NCBI GenBank assembly: GCA_903834765.1
Contig: CAILKE010000023.1
Coordinates: forward strand, 1 to 64,000
Direction of reading: 5' to 3'
Length of the DNA stretch: 64,000 bases
Source: an uncultured Bacteroidota bacterium
GTDB lineage: Bacteria > Bacteroidota > Bacteroidia > B-17B0 > Aurantibacillaceae
The notes under the pieces: model-generated
What the model saw: the letters and a program-made list of their open reading frames with translations, nothing else
The model's database searches: none
Told to the model about the DNA's origin: nothing
Translations under genes and position numbers: made by a program
Shown here: piece after piece, positions 25,945 to 34,367 of the stretch
Position numbering within the stretch: position 1 is the stretch's first letter
Layout: each line of letters starts with the position of its first letter

Positions 25945-26295
25945 TTATAAGTGCATACTATCCTTTTTTGCTAAAAGAACCTCTTCGTTTTCTTTATGGT
26001 CTTCGTCAGGTACACAGCAATCTACGGGACATACGGCAGCACATTGCGGCTCGTCATGAAATCCAGCGCATTCAGTACATTTATCAGTAGCAATGTAATA
26101 TACATCCATGCTGTAAGGTTTTTGAGGATCGTTAGCGTCAACATTTAAACCTGTGTTTTTACCAGTAAACATTCCTTTTACTTTAGTTCCATCAGCAAAG
26201 CGCCATTCAGCACCACCCTCATAAATAGCATTATTTGGACACTCAGGTTCACAAGCCCCACAATTAATACACTCATCTGTTATTTTAATAGCCAT
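25945..26295 (-). CDS. 2[4Fe-4S] ferredoxin
   Basis: A 116-residue ferredoxin with two cluster motifs: [12 protein letters not shown] near the N-terminus (residues about 10-21) and [22 protein letters not shown] (about 74-95). The second has the long insertion between the second and third Cys seen in Allochromatium-type ferredoxins. A segment between the motifs ([18 protein letters not shown]) is longer than in clostridial ferredoxins. It transfers single electrons in the cytoplasm. It is divergent from an acyl-CoA reductase, an arrangement I have seen in other Bacteroidota, which suggests shared control. Confidence 0.92.
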   Translation of the reverse strand: MAIKITDECINCGACEPECPNNAIYEGGAEWRFADGTKVKGMFTGKNTGLNVDANDPQKPYSMDVYYIATDKCTECAGFHDEPQCAAVCPVDCCVPDEDHKENEEVLLAKKDSMHL

Positions 26296-26335
26296 TTTTA
26301 CGTAGTTTTGTTTTCTTAAATTTAAAATAAGGACG

Positions 26336-26343
26336 CAAATATA
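26336..26343 (-). promoter_or_regulatory. Candidate -7 element of the ferredoxin gene
   Basis: The minus strand reads TATATTTG, a full TAnnTTTG match, 40 bp before the ATG. No TTTG is found at the expected upstream distance. Confidence 0.4.
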
Positions 26344-26372
26344 GGAAAACTCTATTTAATTAGATTTTTTTA

Positions 26373-26437
26373 GGAGAACAAAATTTTATAACCGCAGTTT
26401 ACTGTTGTAAATAAGTATTTTTAAGTGGCTGTTCTCC
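26373..26437. promoter_or_regulatory. Inverted repeat between the divergent ferredoxin and acyl-CoA reductase genes
   Basis: GGAGAACA (26373-26380) and TGTTCTCC (26430-26437) are exact 8-bp complements 49 bp apart in the 184-bp divergent spacer. They could be paired half-sites for a regulator of both genes, or chance. Confidence 0.3.
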
Positions 26438-26479
26438 AACAAAAAGCAATTTATAGAGAGGACCATAAGATTAAATTTT

Positions 26480-27526
26480 ATGACCATATCAAACAGACAG
26501 CAGGCATTTGCAAAATTAGGCTTGTTCATTAATAGACATTTTTCTAATAACTGGAAACCAAAGGAGGAGCGCTTTCATAAAGATTTAGCCGCCTTAATTG
26601 AGGTAGCATATACGTTTAATGGTTGGTTTACTCCAGATAATATTACGCGTGCGCTAACAGGAATAAGCGAAATGCTCGAAGAAGAGCAATTACTTTCTTT
26701 TTCAGCTCCTATCAAAGAACCGAAACAGGCTAAAAATGTTGCTATTATTATGGCAGGAAATATTCCCGCCGTTGGGTTTCATGATATGTTATGCGTATTG
26801 TTGAGTGGACATTCCGTATTAATTAAAGTATCAAGTGATGATCCTGCAATAATTCCTTTTTTAGCTGGAATGATTATTTATTATGAACCAAATTTTGCTT
26901 CAAGTATTAATTTTTCGGAAGCACGTTTAGCTAACTTTGAAGCCGTGATTGCTACTGGAAGCAATACTTCGGCTAAGCATTTCGAATATTATTTCGGGAA
27001 ATATCCTCATATTATTCGAAAAAACAGAAGCTCAATCGCAGTATTAAATGGTAAAGAAACCAAGGAACAGTTAGCGGAATTGGGTAAAGATATTTTTTAT
27101 TATTACGGTCTGGGTTGTCGCAATGTATCTAAACTTTATGTTCCGGAAGGATACAAGTTTGATAGCTTGTTTGAAGCAGTATATGATTTTAAATATGTGA
27201 TCGATAACAAGAAGTATAATAATAATTATGAATACAATCGCGCTATTTATTTGTTGGATTTAGTGCCTTTTTTAGATAATAATTTTTTAATGATTTGCGA
27301 AAGTAATGAGCTACATGCGCCTACTTCGGTTCTGTTTTATGAAAACTATAGTAATCAAACGCAACTTGTTGAAAACATCGGTTCTTTAAAAAATAATTTG
27401 CAATGTATAATGAGTACTTTTGAATTAGAAGGTATTAAAACATTTGAATTTGGTCAATCTCAAAAGCCAACTATTTTTGATTTTGCAGACAATGTTAATA
27501 CTTTAGATTTTTTAAACACATTGTAA
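26480..27526 (+). CDS. Acyl-CoA reductase (LuxC-like)
   Basis: A 348-residue protein of the LuxC/aldehyde-dehydrogenase superfamily as found in Bacteroidota. It has NVAIIMAGNIPAVGFHDMLCVLLSGH (residues about 90-115), VIATGSNTSAKHFEYYF and the candidate nucleophile region YYYGLGCRNVSKLYVP (Cys near 216). LuxC enzymes reduce fatty acyl-CoA or acyl-enzyme to the aldehyde with NADPH. It is divergent from the ferredoxin gene and touches the next plus-strand gene with no gap. The physiological product (aldehyde, wax precursor or other) is not deducible. Confidence 0.85.
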   Translation: MTISNRQQAFAKLGLFINRHFSNNWKPKEERFHKDLAALIEVAYTFNGWFTPDNITRALTGISEMLEEEQLLSFSAPIKEPKQAKNVAIIMAGNIPAVGFHDMLCVLLSGHSVLIKVSSDDPAIIPFLAGMIIYYEPNFASSINFSEARLANFEAVIATGSNTSAKHFEYYFGKYPHIIRKNRSSIAVLNGKETKEQLAELGKDIFYYYGLGCRNVSKLYVPEGYKFDSLFEAVYDFKYVIDNKKYNNNYEYNRAIYLLDLVPFLDNNFLMICESNELHAPTSVLFYENYSNQTQLVENIGSLKNNLQCIMSTFELEGIKTFEFGQSQKPTIFDFADNVNTLDFLNTL

Positions 27527-27913
27527 TTGGAAAAAATTAGATATATAGTATTCGTAGTAGGCTTTATCTTGTTCTTGCAAAAAGTCAATGCTCAAACTGT
27601 TCAATTATTTGATAATACAGATTCTATTTCTCATATCAGTTTGCCTAATGTTTTCACACCTAATTATGACAGTATAAACGATGTTTTTAAGCCTTATTTA
27701 GACGAAATAACAACGATGAGCTTTAGCATTTTTAACCGTTATGGCAATTTAATTTTTGAAACCAATCGTGTAAATGGCTTTTGGGATGGGCATACAACAA
27801 GCGGAGAACCATGCAATGATGGAGTTTATTTTTGCACACTCATAGCCACGGGTATTGATGGAAAACAATTTAAAGAGAAGACTTTCGTCCAATTGTTTAC
27901 TGGTAAAAAATAA
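27527..27913 (+). CDS. Minimal T9SS type B sorting-domain protein
   Basis: A 128-residue protein beginning at TTG 27527, directly after the acyl-CoA reductase stop. A signal peptide (RYIVFVVGFILFLQKVNAQ) is followed almost at once by the gliding-motility-associated C-terminal domain (T9SS type B): LPNVFTPNYDSINDVFKP, SFSIFNRYGNLIFETN, WDGHTTSGEPCNDGVYFC. In most proteins this domain is the sorting tag of a very large surface protein. Here only about 15 residues precede it, so there is no cargo. No ATG gives the signal peptide, which supports the TTG start. A remnant of a larger gene is possible, but the signal peptide argues for a real small protein. Confidence 0.8.
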   Translation: MEKIRYIVFVVGFILFLQKVNAQTVQLFDNTDSISHISLPNVFTPNYDSINDVFKPYLDEITTMSFSIFNRYGNLIFETNRVNGFWDGHTTSGEPCNDGVYFCTLIATGIDGKQFKEKTFVQLFTGKK

Positions 27914-27966
27914 TTTATTCAACTCTATTTAATATACTGACAAGCAAAACTGAAAACCAATCAATT

Positions 27967-28947
27967 ATGTTATCAGTAAAAAAAATAGCCTTCAATTATC
28001 CTCGAAATACCCAATTTAAAGGGATTTCAAACGTATCATTAATTGCCAATGCTGGAAAAATTTTAGCCATTATTGGTAAAAGTGGTAGTGGAAAAACAAC
28101 CTTGTTGAAATGCATTTATGGTTTAGAAGATTTGCAAGATGGCTCTATTACCATTGATGATAAACGAGTGCTAGGTCCGGCCTATAATTTAATTCCAGGC
28201 CATGAAGATATGCGTTTTGTGAGCCAGGATTTTTATGTGCTAGATAACCATACTGTAGAAGAAAACATTAAAGATAAATTAGTTGGTTATACCGATGAGT
28301 ATAAACAAAAACGCAGTAATCAACTTTTGCGCTTATTGGATTTAACAGCCTTTAAACAGTTAAAAGCTATTACTTTATCCTCAGGGCAAAAGCAGCGAGT
28401 GGCCATTGCGCGTTCCTTGGCGGAGTTTCCGAAATTATTATTATTAGATGAGCCGTTTAGTAATTTGGATTTGCCTCTGCGTGATAAAATATTTACGTAC
28501 ATCCGTCAACAATTAAAAAAGCAAAAATCGGCAGCTATTTTAGTAACACACCAACCTGAAGAAGCCTTACGCTATGCGGATGAAACAGCAGTAATGGAAA
28601 ATGGAAAACTTATTCAGCATGATCAAACATTTACGGTATACTATCAACCTAAAACTAAAAACATTGCGGCTTTAATGGGTCGTTATTTTATTTTAGAGCA
28701 AGGTGACTTATTATCGTCTAAAATAAAATTATCTAAGAGTCAAACATACATTCGTCCAAACCAATTGCAAATAGTGGATAAGAAAGCGAATGCTCATTTA
28801 GAAGTAACAGTTACCAATGTTTTTTTTAATGGGTATGGCTTTGAGTATTTTGCTGAAACCAAACAGGGAAATGACATTTATTTTTACTCAAAGGACAACT
28901 CTATTCAAATAGACGATACTGTTTTATTGAGCGTAAAATGGTATTAA
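27967..28947 (+). CDS. ABC transporter ATP-binding protein
   Basis: A 326-residue ATPase with Walker A GKSGSGKTT (residues 37-45), signature LSSGQKQRVAIARSLA, Walker B LLLLDEPFSNLD and the switch His in LVTHQPEEALRYAD. The C-terminal 90 residues form a TOBE-like domain (IRPNQLQIVDKKANAHLEVTVTNVFF), as in importers for sulfate, molybdate, spermidine or iron. No permease or binding-protein gene is adjacent, so the substrate is open. The 3' end overlaps the convergent monooxygenase gene by 4 bp. Confidence 0.9.
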   Translation: MLSVKKIAFNYPRNTQFKGISNVSLIANAGKILAIIGKSGSGKTTLLKCIYGLEDLQDGSITIDDKRVLGPAYNLIPGHEDMRFVSQDFYVLDNHTVEENIKDKLVGYTDEYKQKRSNQLLRLLDLTAFKQLKAITLSSGQKQRVAIARSLAEFPKLLLLDEPFSNLDLPLRDKIFTYIRQQLKKQKSAAILVTHQPEEALRYADETAVMENGKLIQHDQTFTVYYQPKTKNIAALMGRYFILEQGDLLSSKIKLSKSQTYIRPNQLQIVDKKANAHLEVTVTNVFFNGYGFEYFAETKQGNDIYFYSKDNSIQIDDTVLLSVKWY

Positions 28948-29888
28948 AGTTTTGATTTCGACATCAAATCAATAGTTGTATTATATTCAGTGATCATTTG
29001 ATCAATCACTTCTTTTGCAGTAACTATAGCATTTATATCACTTGATATTTGACCAATTTCCAATTCACCTTCAGTCATATCTCCTTCAAACATACCTTTT
29101 TTGGCTCGACCTTTTCCTAATAACTGAGTTAATTCCTCTATAGATGCAGCTTTATGTTCAAGAGCAAGTACTTGATTAAAAAACTCATTTTTTATTAACC
29201 TAACTGGAGTTAATTGTTTTAATGATAATTGCGTATCGCCTTCCTTAGCTGAAACAACGGCATTTTTAAAATTCAGATGTGCAGAAGATTCTTGTGTAGC
29301 TACAAACCTACTTCCAACTTGAACGCCAACTGCTCCTAAGGCCATAGCTGCAGCCATCGCTTGACCAGATGCTATGCCTCCAGCTGCAATTAATGGAATG
29401 GCAATGGCTTTTTTTACTTGAGGAATAAGAACCAGCGTTGTTGTTTCCTCTCGTCCATTATGACCACCAGCTTCAAAACCTTCTGCCACAATCGCATCTA
29501 CGCCTGCTTCCTGGCATTTTAAAGCAAATTTCACATTAGAAACAACATGTACTACAGTTATTCCTTGGTCTTTTAAATAGTTAGTCCAAGTTTTTGGATT
29601 CCCTGCTGAAGTAAACACAATTTTAACACCTTCTTCAACGATTATTTTAATATGCTCTTCAATATTAGGATACAATAGTGGAACATTGACACCAAAGGGT
29701 TTGTTGGTAGCCTGTTGACATTTCTTTATATGCATTCTTAACACTTCAGGATACATTGATCCAGAACCAATTAAACCAAGGCCACCTGCATTTGAAACTG
29801 CCGAGGCAAGTTCCCATCCACTGCACCAAATCATTCCTCCCTGTATTATAGGATATTTTATGTTAAATAATTGATTAATAACGTTCAT
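28944..29888 (-). CDS. Nitronate monooxygenase family (NPD) flavoprotein
   Basis: A 314-residue TIM-barrel flavoenzyme. It has YPIIQGGMIWCSGWELASAVSNAGGLGLIG at the N-terminus (FMN phosphate side), FGVNVPLL, AEGFEAGGHNGREETTT with the His thought to act as base, and PLIAAGGIASGQAMAAAMALGAVGVQVGSRF. Members oxidise alkyl nitronates with FMN and oxygen; the enoyl-ACP reductase FabK has the same fold and is the main alternative. It is convergent with the ABC gene (4-bp overlap) and divergent from the DUF6089 gene. Confidence 0.88.
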   Translation of the reverse strand: MNVINQLFNIKYPIIQGGMIWCSGWELASAVSNAGGLGLIGSGSMYPEVLRMHIKKCQQATNKPFGVNVPLLYPNIEEHIKIIVEEGVKIVFTSAGNPKTWTNYLKDQGITVVHVVSNVKFALKCQEAGVDAIVAEGFEAGGHNGREETTTLVLIPQVKKAIAIPLIAAGGIASGQAMAAAMALGAVGVQVGSRFVATQESSAHLNFKNAVVSAKEGDTQLSLKQLTPVRLIKNEFFNQVLALEHKAASIEELTQLLGKGRAKKGMFEGDMTEGELEIGQISSDINAIVTAKEVIDQMITEYNTTIDLMSKSKL

Positions 29889-29900
29889 TGTGCTATTATT

Positions 29901-29933
29901 TTTGGCGTAAAGTTAAAGATTTTATTATTTTTG
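29901..29933 (+). promoter_or_regulatory. Bacteroidota-type promoter of the DUF6089 gene
   Basis: TTTG (29901-29904), 21 bp, TATTTTTG (29926-29933): a complete match to TTTG / 19-21 bp / TAnnTTTG. The -7 element ends 20 bp before the ATG at 29954. Confidence 0.75.
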
Positions 29934-29953
29934 TAAATCTAAGACATTATTAA

Positions 29954-30889
29954 ATGAAAAATATTTTTTTACTTACTTTCCTTTTAACACTTTCTCTGAT
30001 TTCTAAGGCTCAGCGACAATGGTCTTTGGATTATGGATTGTCGGTTGGGGTATCAAACTACCTTGGCGATATTGGTGGTAAGGAAAAAACGCGCAGAGAC
30101 TTTGTTTCGGATCTAAAGTTTGCTAAAACACGTTGGAATGTTGGTGGCTTTGTGCGATATAAAATAAGACCAAAAATTTCTTTAAAATTAGCATTAGACT
30201 ATTTACGAATAGAAGGTGATGATAAGTTATCAACCAATCCTGCTCGCGTAGCACGTAATTTGAATTTTAGAAATGACATGTTTGATTTAGGACTGACTGC
30301 AGAATACTTCTTTTACGAAAATAATGACCTAGGTAATACTTACCGTTATAAGAATGGTTTTAGAGCTTATATTTTTGCAGGAGTAGGAGGTTATTATTCA
30401 AATCCTAAAGCCTATTATAATGGCGAATGGATTGCGTTAAGGTCATTGCAGACAGAGGGAGTTGCTTATTCATCTATAGGATTAAATATTCCAGCAGGTT
30501 TAGGATTTTATTTTACCATTAGTAAAAGACATCGTTTAGGATTTGAATATAACTACCGTACAACTTTTTCTGATTATTTAGATGATATAAGTACGACTTA
30601 TAAAAATCCATCAACTTTAGGTTCAGCTGAATCAGTTGCATTATCAAATAGAACCCCTGAATTAGGCAGTAGTATTGACCCTGCATTTGCTAAAAATTTC
30701 GGATATGATTCTGAAAAAGGTGTAGAGCAAAAACGTGGCGATAAAACACACAAGGATAGTTATATGACGATGAGTTTAAGCTATAGTTATGTTATAAAAG
30801 GGAAGTCTAGTTTTTACAGAGGTCGTTATGGACACTTTTTTGGTGGACGTAAAAGAGGAAAGGTTCGTAAGATTAGAGCTAAATTCTAA
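29954..30889 (+). CDS. DUF6089-type outer-membrane barrel protein
   Basis: A 311-residue protein with a signal peptide (NIFLLTFLLTLSLISKAQ) and a barrel-like series of aromatic-ended strands. It contains the family hallmark YGLSVGVSNYLGDIGG right after the signal, then WNVGGFVRYKIRPKISLKL, RAYIFAGVGGYYSNPKA and RLGFEYNYRTTFSDYLDDIS. These match the DUF6089 family of Bacteroidota, whose role is unknown; several members are linked to gliding or T9SS loci. The C-terminus is strongly basic (GGRKRGKVRKIRAKF), which is unusual for a barrel protein. It has its own promoter and terminator. Confidence 0.8.
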   Translation: MKNIFLLTFLLTLSLISKAQRQWSLDYGLSVGVSNYLGDIGGKEKTRRDFVSDLKFAKTRWNVGGFVRYKIRPKISLKLALDYLRIEGDDKLSTNPARVARNLNFRNDMFDLGLTAEYFFYENNDLGNTYRYKNGFRAYIFAGVGGYYSNPKAYYNGEWIALRSLQTEGVAYSSIGLNIPAGLGFYFTISKRHRLGFEYNYRTTFSDYLDDISTTYKNPSTLGSAESVALSNRTPELGSSIDPAFAKNFGYDSEKGVEQKRGDKTHKDSYMTMSLSYSYVIKGKSSFYRGRYGHFFGGRKRGKVRKIRAKF

Positions 30890-30907
30890 TTGATTTGAAA
30901 TAGCATT

Positions 30908-30943
30908 AAAGCCCTGAATATTTATAGTATTCAGGGCTTTTTT
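30908..30943 (+). terminator. Intrinsic terminator of the DUF6089 gene
   Basis: Perfect 13-bp arms 30908-30920 and 30928-30940 (AAAGCCCTGAATA and its complement), 7-nt loop, ending in a T run. It starts 18 bp past the stop. Confidence 0.88.
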
Positions 30944-31055
30944 AGTTTAATAATACTATTAGCTCCGAAAAGATAAATAGGTTTACTATTAATTTCTATA
31001 GTTGGTTTATATAATAGTAAAATACAGAATAAATAATTTATAGTACAAACACAAT

Positions 31056-31094
31056 AATAAAAAAGGCTTATGAAAATTAGTTCATAAGCCTTTT
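31056..31094 (-). terminator. Intrinsic terminator of the TonB receptor gene
   Basis: Perfect 14-bp arms 31061-31074 and 31081-31094 (AAAAGGCTTATGAA and its complement), 6-nt loop, with T-rich sequence after it on the minus strand. It is 19 bp past the receptor stop. Confidence 0.88.
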
Positions 31095-31113
31095 CTATAG
31101 TTGTTAATTAGTA

Positions 31114-33516
31114 TTATATTTTAAAACGTAAGCTAACAATAAAATTTCGTCCAGGAGCATTGATTCCACTGGCAAAAGCACGGTAACGATTATCTGTAAT
31201 GTTTTCACAAGCAACATTTAAACGCAAATTCTTAGAAAGATTAGCTCCTAAGCGAATATTTAAAGTAAACCATCCGGGCATGCCATTGGTAGTTGCGTAG
31301 GGTAAATTATCTTCACCACTTGGACTATAATTAGTTAAAGATTTTTTTCCATTGTAACGAACGAAAAATTCAGCGTCAATATTTTTAGCCTTATAGAGTA
31401 AACTAGTTTGTCCAAATATTGGAGCAATATGATCTAACGGAACAACAGTATCATTTTGCGTATCCATATAACGACCATAGGTGTAATTTAAAACACTTTT
31501 AAAAGAGATATGATTATTAAAATCAAATTGTACTCCACCAGTTATTCCATATATATAAGCATAGTCAACGTTTTGTGTTGCTTGAACTTTACTTTTGGTG
31601 CCATTATACATAGCAGAATCACTTCCATTTAATTTAAAGTCTTTTACCACTAAAGCATTTGTTAAACTCGTGTAAAAACCAGTAAGGTCAAATTTGTAAC
31701 GGCCTTGAATTACCTTACTTAAATTCATTTCAAAGTTATATGTATACTCTGGTTTTAAAGTAGGATTTGCTACTATCACTGTACTTCCAGCACTTTCAAA
31801 CACTTTACTCATATCATCTACGTTAGGAGCGCGGAAACCTGTATTAGCTAATATGCTTAATTTGTAGTCGTTATCTGCTTTCCATGTAAAACCTAAGCTT
31901 CCCGTAAGCGCTTGGTTTGATTGTTTCGCTGTTGTGAATGGGAATTTAAAAAAGGTAGTATCTATAAAATTACACGTTAAACTAGTTGATGTAAAACGTA
32001 AACCGTCTGTGATTACAAAGTTTTTATTTACTTCCCATGCGTGAGATGCATATACTGCAAACGATGTCATTTTACTTCCCCCATCAGCGTAACGTGTATC
32101 TGCCGGTGTTTCAACATCAGTTATGATATTATGAAAATTGGCAGTTGATTTTACATCGTTATTAGTGAATTCGACACCATAACGTAATTCATGTTTTTCT
32201 TTAATTGTTTTATAAATATCAACGTTTGCAGATAATACAGTAACATCTTCCATTTGTGTTTTACGATTTACATTTTGGAATTTTCGAGTAATACGATCTT
32301 GGTCAATTTTTTGATAAGCTAAAATCACTTTGATATTATCTGATATAGCTGTTTTGCCATCATAATTCATCGTATAAGCTGTTAGTAAACGATTTTGCGG
32401 ACCATACCCATTTTCAGCAAACTTTAAATTACTTCCAGCATAATCGCCATTTAGCCTATCATAACGTGGCACAAACGATGAGGTGCTGTATTGTAAATTT
32501 AAATTATGTGTTAAATGCTCTCCAGTTTTGATATTAAAACGTTGCATGATATCCATTTGCTTGTAACCGCTTCCTACTTGTAAATTATTGTCAGAATTTT
32601 TCACCATACTATCGCGGGTATCAAAACGTTTAACAGAATAATTTCTGTCCCATGTATTTGTATAACCTTCTAATTTGGTAGCCCCTGCTCTTAAATCACC
32701 AAAATCAGAAACAGTAACGTTGGTTAAGGATGCAAATTTTTTCCATCCCAAGTTAAAATCTAAATGACCAGTTTTTTCACTTGCTGCTGATGCGTAACGA
32801 ACCATCGCGTTGGCTTTCACTAATAGTTTATCATCGGTGCTAAACTGTGCATTTTTAGTATAAAAGTGCATCACGCCTCCTAACGCATCACTACCATAAA
32901 TGGTTGATGAGGGACCAAATAAAACTTCTGTTCTATCTAACATATTAGGATCAATTGTCATGATGTCTTGTAAATGCCCACCTCGATAAATAGCGTTATT
33001 CATTCGGACACCATCTACCACCATTAACACCTTGTTAGCTTCAAAGCCACGCATACTAGGACTTCCTCCTCCTGCTTGACTTTTTTGTACAAATACTTGC
33101 CCTGTATTTTGCATCATATCACCACTCGTTGCTGGATTTGAAAATTCAATATCTTTTTGTTTAATCACATCTAAATTATAGGGTACATCTATTTTGTGTT
33201 CTGATTTACGATTAGCCGATAAAATAATTTCATCTAAGTTTACCGTTTTGGCCGATAATTCAATTGTTGCATCAGTTCCTAATAATAATTTTCTAGTTGT
33301 ATATCCAAATTGATATATGAAGACAGAGTCTGTCTTTGATAGGCTTGATACATCAGCTTTTCCTCTCGGATCAGTTTTTACTTGAATATTATTTTTGTCC
33401 ATAATAACCACATTGGTTAAAGGCTCTCTCGTAGAATTATCTCTTACGGTAATTGTTTGCGCTAATGAGGCTAAAGAAAGCCCACTGAACAAAATGAGTA
33501 ATTGATTTTTTTTCAT
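31114..33516 (-). CDS. TonB-dependent receptor, hemoglobin/heme type
   Basis: An 800-residue outer-membrane receptor. After the signal peptide come a carboxypeptidase-regulatory-like domain (residues about 20-95), a TonB plug (about 105-230) and a 22-strand barrel ending in FIVSLRFKI. The plug carries SPSMRGFEANKVLMVVDGVRMNNAIYRGGHLQ, the wording of the hemoglobin/transferrin/lactoferrin receptor subfamily, so heme or heme-protein uptake is the best guess. Energy comes from TonB-ExbBD, not in this window. It is followed upstream on the same strand by a small membrane-anchored protein gene (about 240 bp). No ferric uptake operator could be recognised. Confidence 0.9.
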   Translation of the reverse strand: MKKNQLLILFSGLSLASLAQTITVRDNSTREPLTNVVIMDKNNIQVKTDPRGKADVSSLSKTDSVFIYQFGYTTRKLLLGTDATIELSAKTVNLDEIILSANRKSEHKIDVPYNLDVIKQKDIEFSNPATSGDMMQNTGQVFVQKSQAGGGSPSMRGFEANKVLMVVDGVRMNNAIYRGGHLQDIMTIDPNMLDRTEVLFGPSSTIYGSDALGGVMHFYTKNAQFSTDDKLLVKANAMVRYASAASEKTGHLDFNLGWKKFASLTNVTVSDFGDLRAGATKLEGYTNTWDRNYSVKRFDTRDSMVKNSDNNLQVGSGYKQMDIMQRFNIKTGEHLTHNLNLQYSTSSFVPRYDRLNGDYAGSNLKFAENGYGPQNRLLTAYTMNYDGKTAISDNIKVILAYQKIDQDRITRKFQNVNRKTQMEDVTVLSANVDIYKTIKEKHELRYGVEFTNNDVKSTANFHNIITDVETPADTRYADGGSKMTSFAVYASHAWEVNKNFVITDGLRFTSTSLTCNFIDTTFFKFPFTTAKQSNQALTGSLGFTWKADNDYKLSILANTGFRAPNVDDMSKVFESAGSTVIVANPTLKPEYTYNFEMNLSKVIQGRYKFDLTGFYTSLTNALVVKDFKLNGSDSAMYNGTKSKVQATQNVDYAYIYGITGGVQFDFNNHISFKSVLNYTYGRYMDTQNDTVVPLDHIAPIFGQTSLLYKAKNIDAEFFVRYNGKKSLTNYSPSGEDNLPYATTNGMPGWFTLNIRLGANLSKNLRLNVACENITDNRYRAFASGINAPGRNFIVSLRFKI

Positions 33517-33753
33517 ATTTTTTAATTTAGTTAATTTTTATATAGTTATAAAAACAAAAAGGCGCTAATAAATAAAATAGCAAAGCTCTCTTAGTTAGTA
33601 TCGTTAAGGTTTATCAATAATTATTTTACACGATATATAGTCACGAAAAGATATATAATACTTATCGCAAATGTTATTTTGTGAAATAAATCCAGCATTC
33701 AGTATTAACTACACATCTACCTTATAAGGTTGTGCGTTATAATATGTAATTGC

Positions 33754-34287
33754 TTATATAAAAAGGTTGGGCGGAGGTGTTTCTTGAGATAAGAATCCTG
33801 GTGAAATATTAAAAAAATAATATGTTTGATTATTTAACGAAGTAGAAAAATGAGTTGTATTTAATAATTCGGTGGTTGGTGAAATGTATTGAAGTGCCAG
33901 AAATTGTTTTAATAATTTTAAAGAAATATCCGAGCTTTCATCATAATTTTTAGCGAATTGATTTTTAATTTCTTTCTCTTGTATATCCTCAAAAACAGTT
34001 AATTCAGCTTTTTCATTGTTAATTTTTATGGAAATAATATCATACAAAACCCCTTTGTATACAATCTCTTCATTATTATCTTCCCAGGCAATGAATTCTG
34101 TATTAATATACAATTCGTTAGAGTTAATAATTATTTCTGAGGATTGTAAGTTTTTTTTATTACTTAAAACAAAGGATTTAAAATCAGCTTTATAAGATTT
34201 TAAAAAACAGGCATGAATAAAATAGGTCCCTGTACTTAATACAGTAATGATGATCAGGGAAAATATAATCGTGATTTTTTTCAACAC
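33754..34287 (-). CDS. Membrane-anchored protein with C-terminal PPP, paralogue 1
   Basis: A 177-residue protein with one N-terminal hydrophobic segment (ITIIFSLIIITVLSTGTYFI) and a soluble part. The part FIAWEDNNEEIVYKGVLYDIISI is followed by a helical stretch (SLKLLKQFLALQYI) and the C-terminus SQETPPPNLFI. A second gene at 37429-37959 encodes a clear paralogue of nearly equal length (ISWEDGNKEIIYKGTLYDIVSI; C-terminus ETPPPNC). I recall similar proteins next to TonB-receptor genes in other Bacteroidota, with no known function. It is placed between the TonB receptor and a T9SS metalloprotease on the same strand, which suggests a link to one of them. Confidence 0.75.
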   Translation of the reverse strand: MLKKITIIFSLIIITVLSTGTYFIHACFLKSYKADFKSFVLSNKKNLQSSEIIINSNELYINTEFIAWEDNNEEIVYKGVLYDIISIKINNEKAELTVFEDIQEKEIKNQFAKNYDESSDISLKLLKQFLALQYISPTTELLNTTHFSTSLNNQTYYFFNISPGFLSQETPPPNLFI

Positions 34288-34310
34288 ATCAAATGTAATA
34301 ATAATTGCAC

Positions 34311-34346
34311 AAAAAAAACACTCATCTATATAAAAGATGAGTGTTT
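34311..34346 (-). terminator. Intrinsic terminator of the metalloprotease gene
   Basis: Perfect 12-bp arms 34316-34327 and 34335-34346 (AAACACTCATCT and its complement), 7-nt loop. Eight A at 34311-34318 read as T on the minus strand. Confidence 0.88.
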
Positions 34347-34367
34347 AATAGAGTAAGAAATTTATTA

